DNA of 11,549 nucleotides from CAZIPN01 sp964541225. GTDB lineage: Bacteria; Actinomycetota; Coriobacteriia; Anaerosomatales; JAAXUF01. Positions 1-7,419 of this stretch are shown here, piece by piece; positions within the stretch are counted from its first letter, which is position 1, and the number at the start of each line of letters is the position of its first letter. The stretch covers positions 1 to 11,549 of the forward strand of contig CAZIPN010000044.1 of NCBI GenBank assembly GCA_964541225.1, in the 5' to 3' direction. Below the pieces are notes generated by a model, which ran no database searches, was not told where the DNA came from, and worked only from the letters and a program-made list of their open reading frames with translations. Position numbers and translations under genes: made by a program.

Positions 1-18
1 ATCCCCTCGTCGGCTCCA
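1..18 (+). tRNA. 3' end of a tRNA gene (partial, probably tRNA-Thr or tRNA-Gly)
   Basis: The first 18 bases parse exactly as a tRNA tail: the last two T-loop bases (AT), a 5-nt T-stem strand (CCCCT), a 7-nt acceptor strand (CGTCGGC), discriminator T and an encoded CCA. The missing 5' acceptor strand should read GCCGACG. A U73 discriminator with a GCC start is common in bacterial tRNA-Thr, and tRNA-Gly and tRNA-Cys also often carry U73, so the isotype is not fixed. A strong terminator follows 10 nt later, which supports a transcribed RNA ending here. The body and anticodon lie outside the window. Confidence 0.72.
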
Positions 19-28
19 TGATCTACCT

Positions 29-59
29 GCGGGAACCTTCGGGTTCCCGCTTTGTTTTT
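29..59 (+). terminator. Rho-independent terminator after the tRNA
   Basis: A perfect 9-bp stem, GCGGGAACC (29-37) with GGTTCCCGC (42-50), closes a stable TTCG tetraloop (38-41). It is followed directly by a T-rich tract, TTTGTTTTT (51-59). This is a textbook intrinsic terminator on the + strand, ending the transcript of the tRNA just upstream. Confidence 0.93.
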
Positions 60-372
60 CCCGGGCGAAGTTGGTTTCGTGGAAGGCTGCGCATTGGCGT
101 CAGGGGCGCAGAGCGACGCGCGGCAATGTCAGAAGGCGATGTACTCGCAGCGGGCACGAGGCTCATGTCCGCCGTGGCGCAACTTCGTAGACCGTCAGCC
201 AAGCGCGGGCACCGAGGCGCACTTTGGGAATCAAAGTACCGGAATCATCGCAGATGGCCATTGAGAAGAACCTGCCCAAGGGCCTCTTGGGCCCGACGCG
301 GCAACCATGTCACGGTGATTCTGTCCACGCAACCGGAGCAGGATCACTCGTCCGAACTAGGGGGCTGTCCCT
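60..372. other. Gene-free stretch between tRNA terminator and the GGDEF/EAL gene
   Basis: I see no convincing gene here; the short open frames lack a good ribosome site and recognisable protein. One compact inverted repeat is present: GCCCAAG (274-280) and CTTGGGC (286-292) with a 5-nt loop and no T-tract. No c-di-GMP riboswitch consensus was recognised despite the downstream c-di-GMP gene. A purine-rich ribosome site for the next gene is at 359-364. A promoter for the next gene must lie here, but no clear -35/-10 pair stands out. Confidence 0.5.
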
Positions 373-3009
373 GTGCGACACACGTATGGAGCCTCTGCCA
401 CAAGAGTGGCCGCCGGGGTCTCCGGCCAGCGTCGGAGGGTTCGTTCTGTTGCGCTCTGGTTCGGCATCGCTGTGTCGTACTTCATCGTGGGGCGGTTTCT
501 CTTCAAGGTCGGGACGTCGCTGAACGCCGAACTCATGGCGGTATGGGTGCCATTCGGGATTTCGGTCGCTGCATTCCTGCTGTTCGGCTCGCGTGTCGGC
601 TCCGGCTCCATTGTCGGCGCCACAGCCTTGGAACTAGCGAGCGGAGTCCCTCTTCTCCCTGCCCTGACGGTCGGATTGGGTGTTGGATTCGGCTCAATTG
701 TCGCGTTCTATGTGATCGTCGGACGATCACGTCGTCAATTCTGCATGGAACGCAAGACCGACGTACTGCGTCTTGCGCTTGCCGCAGCGGCCGGAGCGAT
801 CGTCGCCACTCTCTTCGCGGCTGCAGCTCACCTGCTGCAGCACGCAGTGGCACCCGCAGATCCCCATACGTCGGGATGGCTGGTGACGTGGGGTTCGCAT
901 GGCACGGCCGTTCTGCTCATCACTCCCTTCCTGGTCCACATGATCAGAGATCGAGGGAGACGTCTTCCGCGTGGGAACATCTTCGAGCTCGTGGCTGCGT
1001 GGGCTCTTCTTGCTGCAGTGGCGGTGCTGTGGCAGGCGCCGGAACTCCCCGCGGCGTTCCACGGCCCGGCAGCTCTCCTTGCCGTGCCGATCTTCACGCT
1101 GATCGCGTTCCGCTTTGGCGTGTTCGACATGTCGTCGTCCATGGTCGTATTCGCTGCAGCGGGCGTACTCGGCACTCTGCAGAGGGCTGGCGGCGTGCCA
1201 CAAGTCCCATTGTCCTCAATTCAGTTCGTACTGGGCACTGTCGCCGTGATCGGCTATCTCCTCTCTTCGATGGTGAGCGAACAGCAGCGTTCCCACGACA
1301 GACTCCGCCTCGCCGCCGGAGTATTCGAGACCAGCGGTGACGGCATCATCATCACTCTGCCGTCTGGCGAGATCATCGACGTGAACGAAGCCTTCGAGAA
1401 GCACCACGGTGTATTGCGGCAGGATGTGATCGGCAAGAACCCGCGCATCTTCAAGTCGGGCAGGCATCCAGCCGAGTTCTACCAAGGAATGTGGGACTCA
1501 CTGTTGTCGGCCGGCCGATGGGAAGGTGAGGTTTGGGATAGGCGAGGTGACGGGAGTCTGCTGCCCCAATGGCTCTCCATCTCGGCCGTGAAGAACGCCG
1601 ACGGTGAGACGACCCACTACGTCGGAGTCGCCTCGGACATCACAGTCATCAAGGACTCCGAAGAAAAGCTCAGGGATCTGGCGACGCATGATGCGCTGAC
1701 CGGCCTCCCCAACCGGCAACTTGTCACGGACACGCTCGAAACCGAGCTGGCAGCAGCGCGTCGGCATAACAACGGAGTGGGACTTGCGTTCGTCGACCTC
1801 GACGACTTCAAAGACGTGAACGATTCGCTGGGCCATTTGCAAGGGGACGCGCTTCTCGTCGAAGTTGCGAACCGTGCCTCCGGCGTACTCCGTGAAAGTG
1901 ACACTTTGGGGCGCCAAGGAGGCGATGAGTTCATTGCTATCATCCCTGACGTCGTCGTGCCATCAGAGCTGGACGGCCTAATGAGCCGACTACTTGAGAC
2001 TGTTAGCTTGCCGTATCGACTGGGCTCAGAGGACGCGCACGTCAGCGCGAGCGTCGGCGTCGCGGTGTTCCCTGAAGATGGCACGGACGCCGCGACCTTG
2101 CTCCAGCATGCCGATGCCGCCATGTACAAGGCGAAGCAGTCAGGGCGCAACCGCTTTCGGTACTTCTCCGCCGAGTTTCAAGAGGAGATTGATCGTCGGG
2201 TGGAGGTCGAACGGGAGCTGCGTCGCGCGATCCGTGACGATCGGCTGTTCCTTCTCTACCAGCCGCAGGTCGACCTGAGTAACGGCAGTATCGCTGGCGT
2301 CGAAGCGCTGGTCCGCATGCGCCTCGATGATGGCACCGTCATGCCCCCGGACGGCTTCATCCCGGTGGCGGAGAGCACGGGGTTGGTCGTTCCTCTTGGA
2401 GAGTGGGCGCTGCGCCAAGCCTGCGCGGATCTGGCCATCGTGCGGGAGGCCGGGTTCGATATCACTGCAGCCGTGAACTTCTCCGCACGCCAACTCAGGG
2501 ACGTCGACATTGCCGCATTGGTCATCGACGTACTGGGAACGTGCGGTCTCAAGCCGCAGTCCTTGGAGGTCGAGATCACAGAGACCGCGCTCATGCACGA
2601 CGAAGAGATGGCCGCCAGCAAGATCAAGGATCTGAGAGATGCGGGGGTGCGGGTGGCGCTCGATGACTTCGGAACTGGCTATTCCTCACTTACGCTGGTG
2701 CAGTTATTCCGCCCTGATACCGTCAAGATCGACAAGCAATTTGTCAGCGGGCTTCCGGATGATGCCGAGGCGGAAGCGATCGTGCGGACGGTCATCGCTT
2801 TGGCGAGAGCCGTGAAGAGTTCCGTCGTTGCCGAGGGGCCGGATACCGAGGAACAGGTCCGCTTCCTTCGCTCGAACGGTTGCGACTACGCGCAGGGCTA
2901 CTTCTTCAGTCGCCCCGTTGCGCTCGACGAGCTGATCAGGCTCTTGGGCAAAGGGCCATTCGCCCTTCCCGAGAGAACCGAGAGGATCGCCACCACCACG
3001 TCCGTCTGA
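373..3009 (+). CDS. Membrane-anchored MASE1-PAS-GGDEF-EAL c-di-GMP turnover protein
   Basis: An 878-aa sensor for cyclic di-GMP metabolism at the inner membrane. Residues about 27-305 are hydrophobic with several membrane helices and resemble a MASE1 sensory domain. A PAS domain follows at about 310-430. The GGDEF (diguanylate cyclase) motif is intact at 516-520, and the product-inhibition I-site RESD (507-510) sits five residues before it, so cyclase activity with feedback is possible. The EAL phosphodiesterase domain keeps EAL 644-646, N702, E734, D764-D765 (DDFGTG), K785, E821 and Q841, so it also looks competent. The loop normally reading EGVET is EGPDT (821-825), replacing the second Glu by Asp. 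The start is GTG at 373 with AGGGGG 8 nt upstream. Which activity dominates cannot be told from sequence. The gene is not obviously in an operon with its neighbours. Confidence 0.93.
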   Translation: MRHTYGASATRVAAGVSGQRRRVRSVALWFGIAVSYFIVGRFLFKVGTSLNAELMAVWVPFGISVAAFLLFGSRVGSGSIVGATALELASGVPLLPALTVGLGVGFGSIVAFYVIVGRSRRQFCMERKTDVLRLALAAAAGAIVATLFAAAAHLLQHAVAPADPHTSGWLVTWGSHGTAVLLITPFLVHMIRDRGRRLPRGNIFELVAAWALLAAVAVLWQAPELPAAFHGPAALLAVPIFTLIAFRFGVFDMSSSMVVFAAAGVLGTLQRAGGVPQVPLSSIQFVLGTVAVIGYLLSSMVSEQQRSHDRLRLAAGVFETSGDGIIITLPSGEIIDVNEAFEKHHGVLRQDVIGKNPRIFKSGRHPAEFYQGMWDSLLSAGRWEGEVWDRRGDGSLLPQWLSISAVKNADGETTHYVGVASDITVIKDSEEKLRDLATHDALTGLPNRQLVTDTLETELAAARRHNNGVGLAFVDLDDFKDVNDSLGHLQGDALLVEVANRASGVLRESDTLGRQGGDEFIAIIPDVVVPSELDGLMSRLLETVSLPYRLGSEDAHVSASVGVAVFPEDGTDAATLLQHADAAMYKAKQSGRNRFRYFSAEFQEEIDRRVEVERELRRAIRDDRLFLLYQPQVDLSNGSIAGVEALVRMRLDDGTVMPPDGFIPVAESTGLVVPLGEWALRQACADLAIVREAGFDITAAVNFSARQLRDVDIAALVIDVLGTCGLKPQSLEVEITETALMHDEEMAASKIKDLRDAGVRVALDDFGTGYSSLTLVQLFRPDTVKIDKQFVSGLPDDAEAEAIVRTVIALARAVKSSVVAEGPDTEEQVRFLRSNGCDYAQGYFFSRPVALDELIRLLGKGPFALPERTERIATTTSV

Positions 3010-3159
3010 CTTCAAGTCCGACGAAGGGCATGTGGGCAGCCGAACCCGAACCGGCCCGCAGGGGCGCATCGAGCAGAACGCTAGGCGCTAGACTGGCCGA
3101 AGAGCGTCCGAGCGCCGCCAGTGCGCAATAATTCCAGCTACACGCGAGGGAGCGAACGC

Positions 3160-3440
3160 ATGAAGCGTGACCTCAAGAAGGAGCTTCGTCACCTGTACGC
3201 TCCTTCGGCGCGGGTCGTCGAGCGGGTGGACGTGCCGACGACATGTCTTCGTTCACCACGGGTGATCGCTCGGAGTGGCAGTGGACGATGATGGTCATGC
3301 AGCCCGACTTCATCGACGGCGACTTCATCGAGGAGTCGGGGTGTGAGCCGTCCGGCGAGCATCACGAGATCTACCTGAGCGACATCCGCAAGGCGGACTC
3401 GGTCAAGTGGAAGATGGTCATTCGGCAGCCGATGGGGTGA
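3160..3440 (+). pseudogene. GyrI-like domain protein remnant, internally deleted and frameshifted
   Basis: ATG 3160, preceded by GAGGGAG, opens a frame reading MKRDLKKELRHLYAPSARVV and then VDVP, the typical N-terminus of GyrI-like small-molecule-binding proteins of about 200 aa. This frame dies at TGA 3289-3291. From about 3237 a second frame continues the same family: DDMSSFTTGDRSEWQW, then MMVMQPDFI, and it ends HHEIYLSD...VKWKMVIRQPMG at 3440. The family normally has roughly 60-75 residues between VDVP and the DDM...W.W segment, and roughly 50 more between PDFI and HHEIYLSD. Both stretches are missing, and the first deletion also shifts the frame. About 93 codons remain. Family identity rests on recognised sequence style, not a search. 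Loss of function is inferred; a new short gene from 3243 is possible but has no good ribosome site. Confidence 0.72.
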
Positions 3441-3455
3441 GGGGCGGCTGGCGCG

Positions 3456-3477
3456 ATATTGCACACTTGTGCAATAT
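3456..3477. promoter_or_regulatory. Perfect 10-2-10 palindrome, probable ArsR-family operator
   Basis: The arm ATATTGCACA (3456-3465) and its exact reverse complement (3468-3477) are separated by CT. The AT-rich ends stand out from the GC-rich surroundings. The site overlaps the -35 and spacer of the apparent promoter of the hydrogenase-like operon, where a repressor would block RNA polymerase. ArsR/SmtB dimers are known to bind inverted repeats of this size and style. An ArsR-type gene is the last gene of the same operon, so autoregulation is the natural inference. Direct binding is not shown. Confidence 0.8.
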
Positions 3478-3488
3478 AGGGCTACACT
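3459..3488 (+). promoter_or_regulatory. Predicted promoter of the Ehr/Hyf-like operon
   Basis: The -35-like TTGCAC lies at 3459-3464 and the -10-like TACACT (TAnnnT form) at 3483-3488, with an 18-bp spacer. A start of transcription about 7 nt after the -10 would fall at or next to the ATG at 3496. No Shine-Dalgarno sequence precedes that ATG, so the message is probably leaderless. The operator palindrome covers the -35 and most of the spacer. Confidence 0.55.
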
Positions 3489-3495
3489 GCCACCC

Positions 3496-3975
3496 ATGCT
3501 CCCCACTCGCATCCTCGCCCACTGGGCTCGCTGGCGCTCCTCGCGCTCCAACCGTAGCCGGCCACCCACAGGCACCTTCTCCCGCTCCTTGAGCCTGCGT
3601 CATCTCGACGGTGGCTCGTGCAACGCGTGTGAGCTTGAGCTGCACGCGCTCTCGGCCCCACAGTACGACTCTGCGCGTTTCGGGATCGACTTCGTGGCTT
3701 CTCCTCGGCATGCCGACGCGTTGATGCTCACTGGTCCCGTGACCCGCAACCTTGCCGAGGCGGTGCGGATGACAGTCGCGGCAACCCCGCTTCCTCGGCT
3801 GGTCATCGCCTGCGGCGATTGCGCGTGTGGCCGAGGACCTTTCGCTGACTCCTACGCGGTTCTGAGTTCGCCGAGCGACGCAGCCTCCGTCGACCTCGAG
3901 ATCCCCGGCTGTCCTCCGACCCCCCAGCACATCCTCGACGCGCTGTGCGACGCATCCAACCAGGTGGGCACGTGA
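3496..3975 (+). CDS. ehrS: Group 4 hydrogenase-like / NuoB-family small subunit (Ehr small subunit)
   Basis: A 159-aa iron-sulfur subunit of the HyfI/HycG/NuoB family, the electron-carrying partner of the large subunit on the cytoplasmic side of the membrane. Cluster ligands are intact: C42 and C45 in GSCNACELE, C109 in GDCACGRG, and C139 in PGCPP. C106 and C111 are extra cysteines flanking the third ligand. This should bind one proximal [4Fe-4S] cluster equivalent to N2 of complex I. The basic N-terminus (about residues 5-35, many Arg) resembles the amphipathic start of group 4 small subunits and is not a Tat signal. I chose ATG 3496 over GTG 3469 because the latter lies inside the operator palindrome. 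It is the first gene of the operon, and its stop overlaps the next start (GTGA). The symbol follows the Ehr naming and is tentative. Confidence 0.88.
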   Translation: MLPTRILAHWARWRSSRSNRSRPPTGTFSRSLSLRHLDGGSCNACELELHALSAPQYDSARFGIDFVASPRHADALMLTGPVTRNLAEAVRMTVAATPLPRLVIACGDCACGRGPFADSYAVLSSPSDAASVDLEIPGCPPTPQHILDALCDASNQVGT

Positions 3976-5855
3976 TTGTGGTCTACGGGTTCCTTGCTGC
4001 CGCGGCATTGGCCGGCGTGCTAGCACGCGTGCCTGCCCTGCGCAGAGTCGGCAACCTGCTCGTCGCTGCGGCGGGGCTGGCGACGGTTCTGGTCGCGGTC
4101 CGGGGTACAGGCGGCACCGGGCTGGAAGCCCACGTGCGGCTCGCGGCGATGTTCGCGGTAGGCATCACGACCGCGCTGGCTGCGCTCCACGCGATGTCCT
4201 ACCTCTCGCACTGGGACGGACGTCGCCGCTCCGCCGTCATGGGCGTCGCGTTTCCGGTCTTCATCGCCGCCATGCTTGGCGTTCTCCAGTCGTCGGACCT
4301 CGTTGAGTTCCTGCTGCTTTGGGAGGTCATGACGATCGCCTCGGCGGTTCTGGTCGTGATCGACCATGAGGAGCCGGACAATCGCTCGGCGGTCGTGCTG
4401 TACCTGTCGGTCGCTCACGTCAGCCCGGTCGCCTTCCTGCTTGCGGTCGGCGTGTTGGGCCCCGACATGCTCAGCTGGGAGTCGATCGCTCGCGCCGCTG
4501 GTGCGGCCCCTCCCGGTGCGCGCGCTATCGCGCTCGCTCTGGTGCTGGTGGGCGCGGCGGCGAAGTCAGGGCTCTTCCCGCTCCACTCGTGGTTGCCGCG
4601 GGCGCATCCGGCGGCGCCCAGCTTCGTCTCGGCGGTGATGTCGGGCTCGATGGTGGTGTTGGGGGCGTGGTCGCTTACGCGCATCGGTCCCGATCTGCTC
4701 GGCCAAGTTCCGGCGTGGTGGGGATGGGTGGTGGCCGGAGTCGGCGCGCTCTCCGCGTTGATCGGCGCGCTCTACGCGCTGGTCGAGGGCGACCTGAAGC
4801 GCCTGTTGGCCTACTCCACGGTTGAGAACATGGGACTGCTCTTCCTCGAGATCGGCATCTACATGACGGCCGCTGCGGCACACGTGGGCAGCATCGCGGC
4901 ACTGGCGCTCGGCGCGCTCGTCGTCCACGTCCTTGCGCACGCGGCGGCCAAGTCCACGCTCTTCCTGACGGCCGGCAGCCTGATCAGCGCGTCTGGCAGC
5001 CGGGTTATCAACCGGATGGGTGGCCTGCTTCGCAGCATGCCGATGCCCAGCGTGGGATTCCTGTTCGCGGCGGCGAGCGTGACGGCGCTGCCACCCTTCG
5101 CGGGCTTCGTGGGCGAGTGGCTGCTGATGCGCAGTCTGATGGGCGCGACGGGGCACACCAGCGGCGCGCTCGCTCTGATGGTCGCGCTGGCGGTGGGTGT
5201 GGTGGCGCTGACCGCCGGGCTGTCGGTGGCGGCCTACGCCAAAGCTGCCGGAATCGCGCTGCTGGGCACGGCTCGGCACGAGTCCGCTCACAGGCATCCC
5301 GTGGGAATTCCTGAGGAGATCGCTGCCCTTCTCGGCGCAGCGGTCGTGGGGCTCGCACCCTTCGCTACGGCGTATCTGCCGGGCGAGACCCTCGTGCCGC
5401 CATCGGTGCGCGCGATCTCGGTTGAGACCTCGACGATTGCTCTTGGTTTGCTCGCCGCTGCTGGCTTGCTCCTGTTGGTCACCCTCGGTCGTGCAGTCAA
5501 GGTGAGGCGCGCCGCCGCGTGGGCGTGCGGCCTTCCGGGCTTCTCGACCAGGAGCCAGTACACCGCAGACTCCTTCTCCCAGCCCCTCGCGCGTGTCTTC
5601 GCCGGCGTGCTCAACCCCTCGGTCGACGTCGACATCGATGTGGACCCCGAGATTCCTCACGCCGTCCGCTCGCGTACGTACACTCGCACGAGCTCCCCGC
5701 TGTTCGCTCGCGCCGTCGGTGTACGCCTGCTCGACGGCCTCCGCGCCATTTCTCGCCGAGTGAACGCGCTGCAGTCGGGACGAGTCTCGACCTACGCGAC
5801 GTGGACGGTTCTCGCTGCGGTGTTCCTGCTGCTGTACGCGGGGTGGGTGCGATGA
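3972..5855 (+). CDS. hyfB: HyfB-like proton/ion-translocating antiporter subunit
   Basis: A 627-aa polytopic membrane protein of the NuoL/MrpA/HyfB class (proton_antipo domain). Pumping-type charged residues are visible: E118 in LLLWEVMT, K198 in AAKSGLFPLHSWLP, H323 and K327 in LAHAAAKSTLFL, and K424 in AAYAKAAGIALLG. The C-terminal part has the HyfB signature CGLPGFSTRSQYTADSFSQP, a soluble stretch and a last membrane helix ending LYAGWVR. Length is close to E. coli HyfB (about 670 aa). The start is GTG 3972, four bases before the end of the small-subunit gene, with AGGTGG just upstream; a longer frame from 3945 would overlap that gene more. In the complex it should couple redox chemistry to ion transport. 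It corresponds to one of the membrane Ehr proteins. Confidence 0.92.
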   Translation: MIVVYGFLAAAALAGVLARVPALRRVGNLLVAAAGLATVLVAVRGTGGTGLEAHVRLAAMFAVGITTALAALHAMSYLSHWDGRRRSAVMGVAFPVFIAAMLGVLQSSDLVEFLLLWEVMTIASAVLVVIDHEEPDNRSAVVLYLSVAHVSPVAFLLAVGVLGPDMLSWESIARAAGAAPPGARAIALALVLVGAAAKSGLFPLHSWLPRAHPAAPSFVSAVMSGSMVVLGAWSLTRIGPDLLGQVPAWWGWVVAGVGALSALIGALYALVEGDLKRLLAYSTVENMGLLFLEIGIYMTAAAAHVGSIAALALGALVVHVLAHAAAKSTLFLTAGSLISASGSRVINRMGGLLRSMPMPSVGFLFAAASVTALPPFAGFVGEWLLMRSLMGATGHTSGALALMVALAVGVVALTAGLSVAAYAKAAGIALLGTARHESAHRHPVGIPEEIAALLGAAVVGLAPFATAYLPGETLVPPSVRAISVETSTIALGLLAAAGLLLLVTLGRAVKVRRAAAWACGLPGFSTRSQYTADSFSQPLARVFAGVLNPSVDVDIDVDPEIPHAVRSRTYTRTSSPLFARAVGVRLLDGLRAISRRVNALQSGRVSTYATWTVLAAVFLLLYAGWVR

Positions 5856-6790
5856 GCGCGACGGGGCTGATCGCGTCGATAGCCGGGTGGACGGCGGTTC
5901 TGGTCTGCGCCCCGCTGATGCAGGGAACGACCGAATGGACCAAAGCACGTCTGGCCGGCAAGAGCGGCGCCGACCCGTTCCAGCCGTATCGCACGATGTA
6001 CAAGCTTCTGCGCAAGGAAGCGCTGGCTCCGACGGCGTCCACGCCGCTGTTCTGGGCCGGCCCGCTCTTCTCGACGGCGGCCGTGATGCTTGCGATCGTG
6101 GGCGTGCCGATGGCCGCTGGCACGCCAGCCGCCCCGTGGAGTGACGCGCTGGTTATCGCCTACCTGCTGCTTCTCTCGGCAGTGTTCTTGATTCTTGCGG
6201 GCTTGGACACCGGGACGTCTTTCGGCGGCATCGGGGCATCGCGCGAAAGCATGGTGGCCGCACTCGCCGAGCCGGCTCTGATGGTGGCGCTACTCGGCCT
6301 GACCGCGACGGCGAGCACGACCAACGTCAGCACCGCGCTCGTGGCCATCGGCAGCAACCAGACCCCCGCGCTTTCCCGCTTAATCATCGTCGTGGCACTC
6401 GTCGTCCTCGCACTCGCCGAGAACGCGCGGCTCCCCGTCGATAACCCGACTACCCACCTCGAGCTCACCATGATTCACGAGGCGATGGTGTTGGAGCACT
6501 CGGGTCCCCAGCTCGCGCTTGTAACGTACGGGTCGGCTCTCAAGCTTGCGCTCTTCCTGCTGCTGATCGTTGGCCTGCTGGTGCCGCCCGCCGCCCTTGC
6601 GACGCTCGGCGTTGGCGGGGTGGCGCTGGGCATCGGCCTCGTGGTGGTCAAGCTGGTCGTGGGCGGAGTATTGCTTGGCATCGCCGAGACGTTCGCCGTC
6701 AAGATACGCATCTTTCGCACCCCCGACCTCCTCACCGTGGCATTCGTGCTCGCGCTGTTCGGCCTGATGGTGGGGGTGGCCGTCCGATGA
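5852..6790 (+). CDS. hyfC: HyfC/HycD/NuoH-like membrane anchor subunit
   Basis: A 312-aa membrane protein of the NuoH/HyfC family, close to E. coli HyfC in length, which joins the peripheral redox arm to the membrane arm. Family features are present: the first-loop segment WTKARLAGKSGADPFQPYR followed by KLLRKEAL, the acidic motif GASRESMVAALAEPALM, and ENARLPVDNPTTHLELTMIHEAMVLEHSG (written here as it runs, beginning near 6419), which carries the conserved Glu/Asp series of the substrate-side cavity. Nothing appears truncated. ATG 5852 overlaps the hyfB-like stop by 4 nt (ATGA), and its own stop overlaps the next start likewise, so translation is probably coupled. This subunit is shared by hydrogenases, Ehr and complex I and does not itself decide the complex type. 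Confidence 0.92.
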   Translation: MSATGLIASIAGWTAVLVCAPLMQGTTEWTKARLAGKSGADPFQPYRTMYKLLRKEALAPTASTPLFWAGPLFSTAAVMLAIVGVPMAAGTPAAPWSDALVIAYLLLLSAVFLILAGLDTGTSFGGIGASRESMVAALAEPALMVALLGLTATASTTNVSTALVAIGSNQTPALSRLIIVVALVVLALAENARLPVDNPTTHLELTMIHEAMVLEHSGPQLALVTYGSALKLALFLLLIVGLLVPPAALATLGVGGVALGIGLVVVKLVVGGVLLGIAETFAVKIRIFRTPDLLTVAFVLALFGLMVGVAVR

Positions 6791-7419
6791 GCGGGCTGAC
6801 CTTCGCACTGGCTGCGATCTCAGCGCTCGCATCGTTGCTGCTGGTGTGGGAGAAATCAGTGAGCGGCAGCGCCGTGATCTACGCCGTACAAGCCGCCTGT
6901 GTGGCCGGAATCGCGCTGGCCGGCGCGCGGGACGCGGGTCTGCTCGTGCTGGCGATTGCGGTTGTCGCGCTTCTCGCCAAGGCGATCGTGCTCCCGATCG
7001 CGCTGCGCCGCACCGTCGCGCGAGCCGGCAGCAGCATCGTCGTCGATGCCAGCGTGCACACTCCGGCCGCCCTGCTGGTCGCCTTCGCCCTGATCGCAGT
7101 GGGATTCCTCGCCATTGGCTCCGTCTCGGCACCGGCCGGTCTGGCGTTGGGCGAGACGCTGGTGGGCCTGTGGCTCGTGGCGAGCCGCCGAGCATTGCTC
7201 TCACAAGTCGTCGGGCTGATGGCCGCGGAGAACGGCGCGGCGCTGCTCATGGTGGTCTTGGCCGGGGAGCAGGGGGCGCTCGTCGAGGGCCTGCTGTTGC
7301 TCGAAGCGGTGGCGATCCCCTTGGCGCTGTTGGCGCTCGCGGCTCTCGTCCGCCGCGCGCACGGCAGTGCTGATACCTCGCTGCTGCGCTCCCTCTCGGG
7401 CAATCGGGATGAGGGTTGA
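6787..7419 (+). CDS. hyfE: HyfE-like membrane subunit (NuoK-related)
   Basis: A 210-aa, very hydrophobic protein with about six to seven membrane helices, the length of E. coli HyfE (216 aa). The segment QVVGLMAAENGAALLMVVL holds the conserved acidic residue of the NuoK-like fold (AENG), with further acidic residues in VEGLLLLEAVAIP. A K within LLAKAIVLPIALRR also fits the family. It ends in a hydrophilic tail (GSADTSLLRSLSGNRDEG). ATG 6787 overlaps the preceding gene by 4 nt. It is assigned from these motifs plus its position between HyfC- and HyfF-like genes. Confidence 0.88.
   Translation: MSGLTFALAAISALASLLLVWEKSVSGSAVIYAVQAACVAGIALAGARDAGLLVLAIAVVALLAKAIVLPIALRRTVARAGSSIVVDASVHTPAALLVAFALIAVGFLAIGSVSAPAGLALGETLVGLWLVASRRALLSQVVGLMAAENGAALLMVVLAGEQGALVEGLLLLEAVAIPLALLALAALVRRAHGSADTSLLRSLSGNRDEG

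Noticed and set aside
60..372. A c-di-GMP riboswitch upstream of the GGDEF/EAL gene
   Set aside because: I looked for the conserved GEMM-type core and did not find it; only a simple 7-bp hairpin is present.
18..1340. A 440-codon + strand frame overlapping the tRNA end and the MASE1 region
   Set aside because: It would begin at the last base of the tRNA and run through its terminator, and the product is Arg/Ser/Cys-rich without domains. The other frame encodes a clear MASE1-PAS-GGDEF-EAL protein.
4566..5948. A 460-codon open frame on the - strand
   Set aside because: It lies opposite the hyfB-like gene in a GC-rich region, its product is Arg/His/Gln-rich low-complexity sequence, and it has no family features. 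It is a shadow of the real gene.
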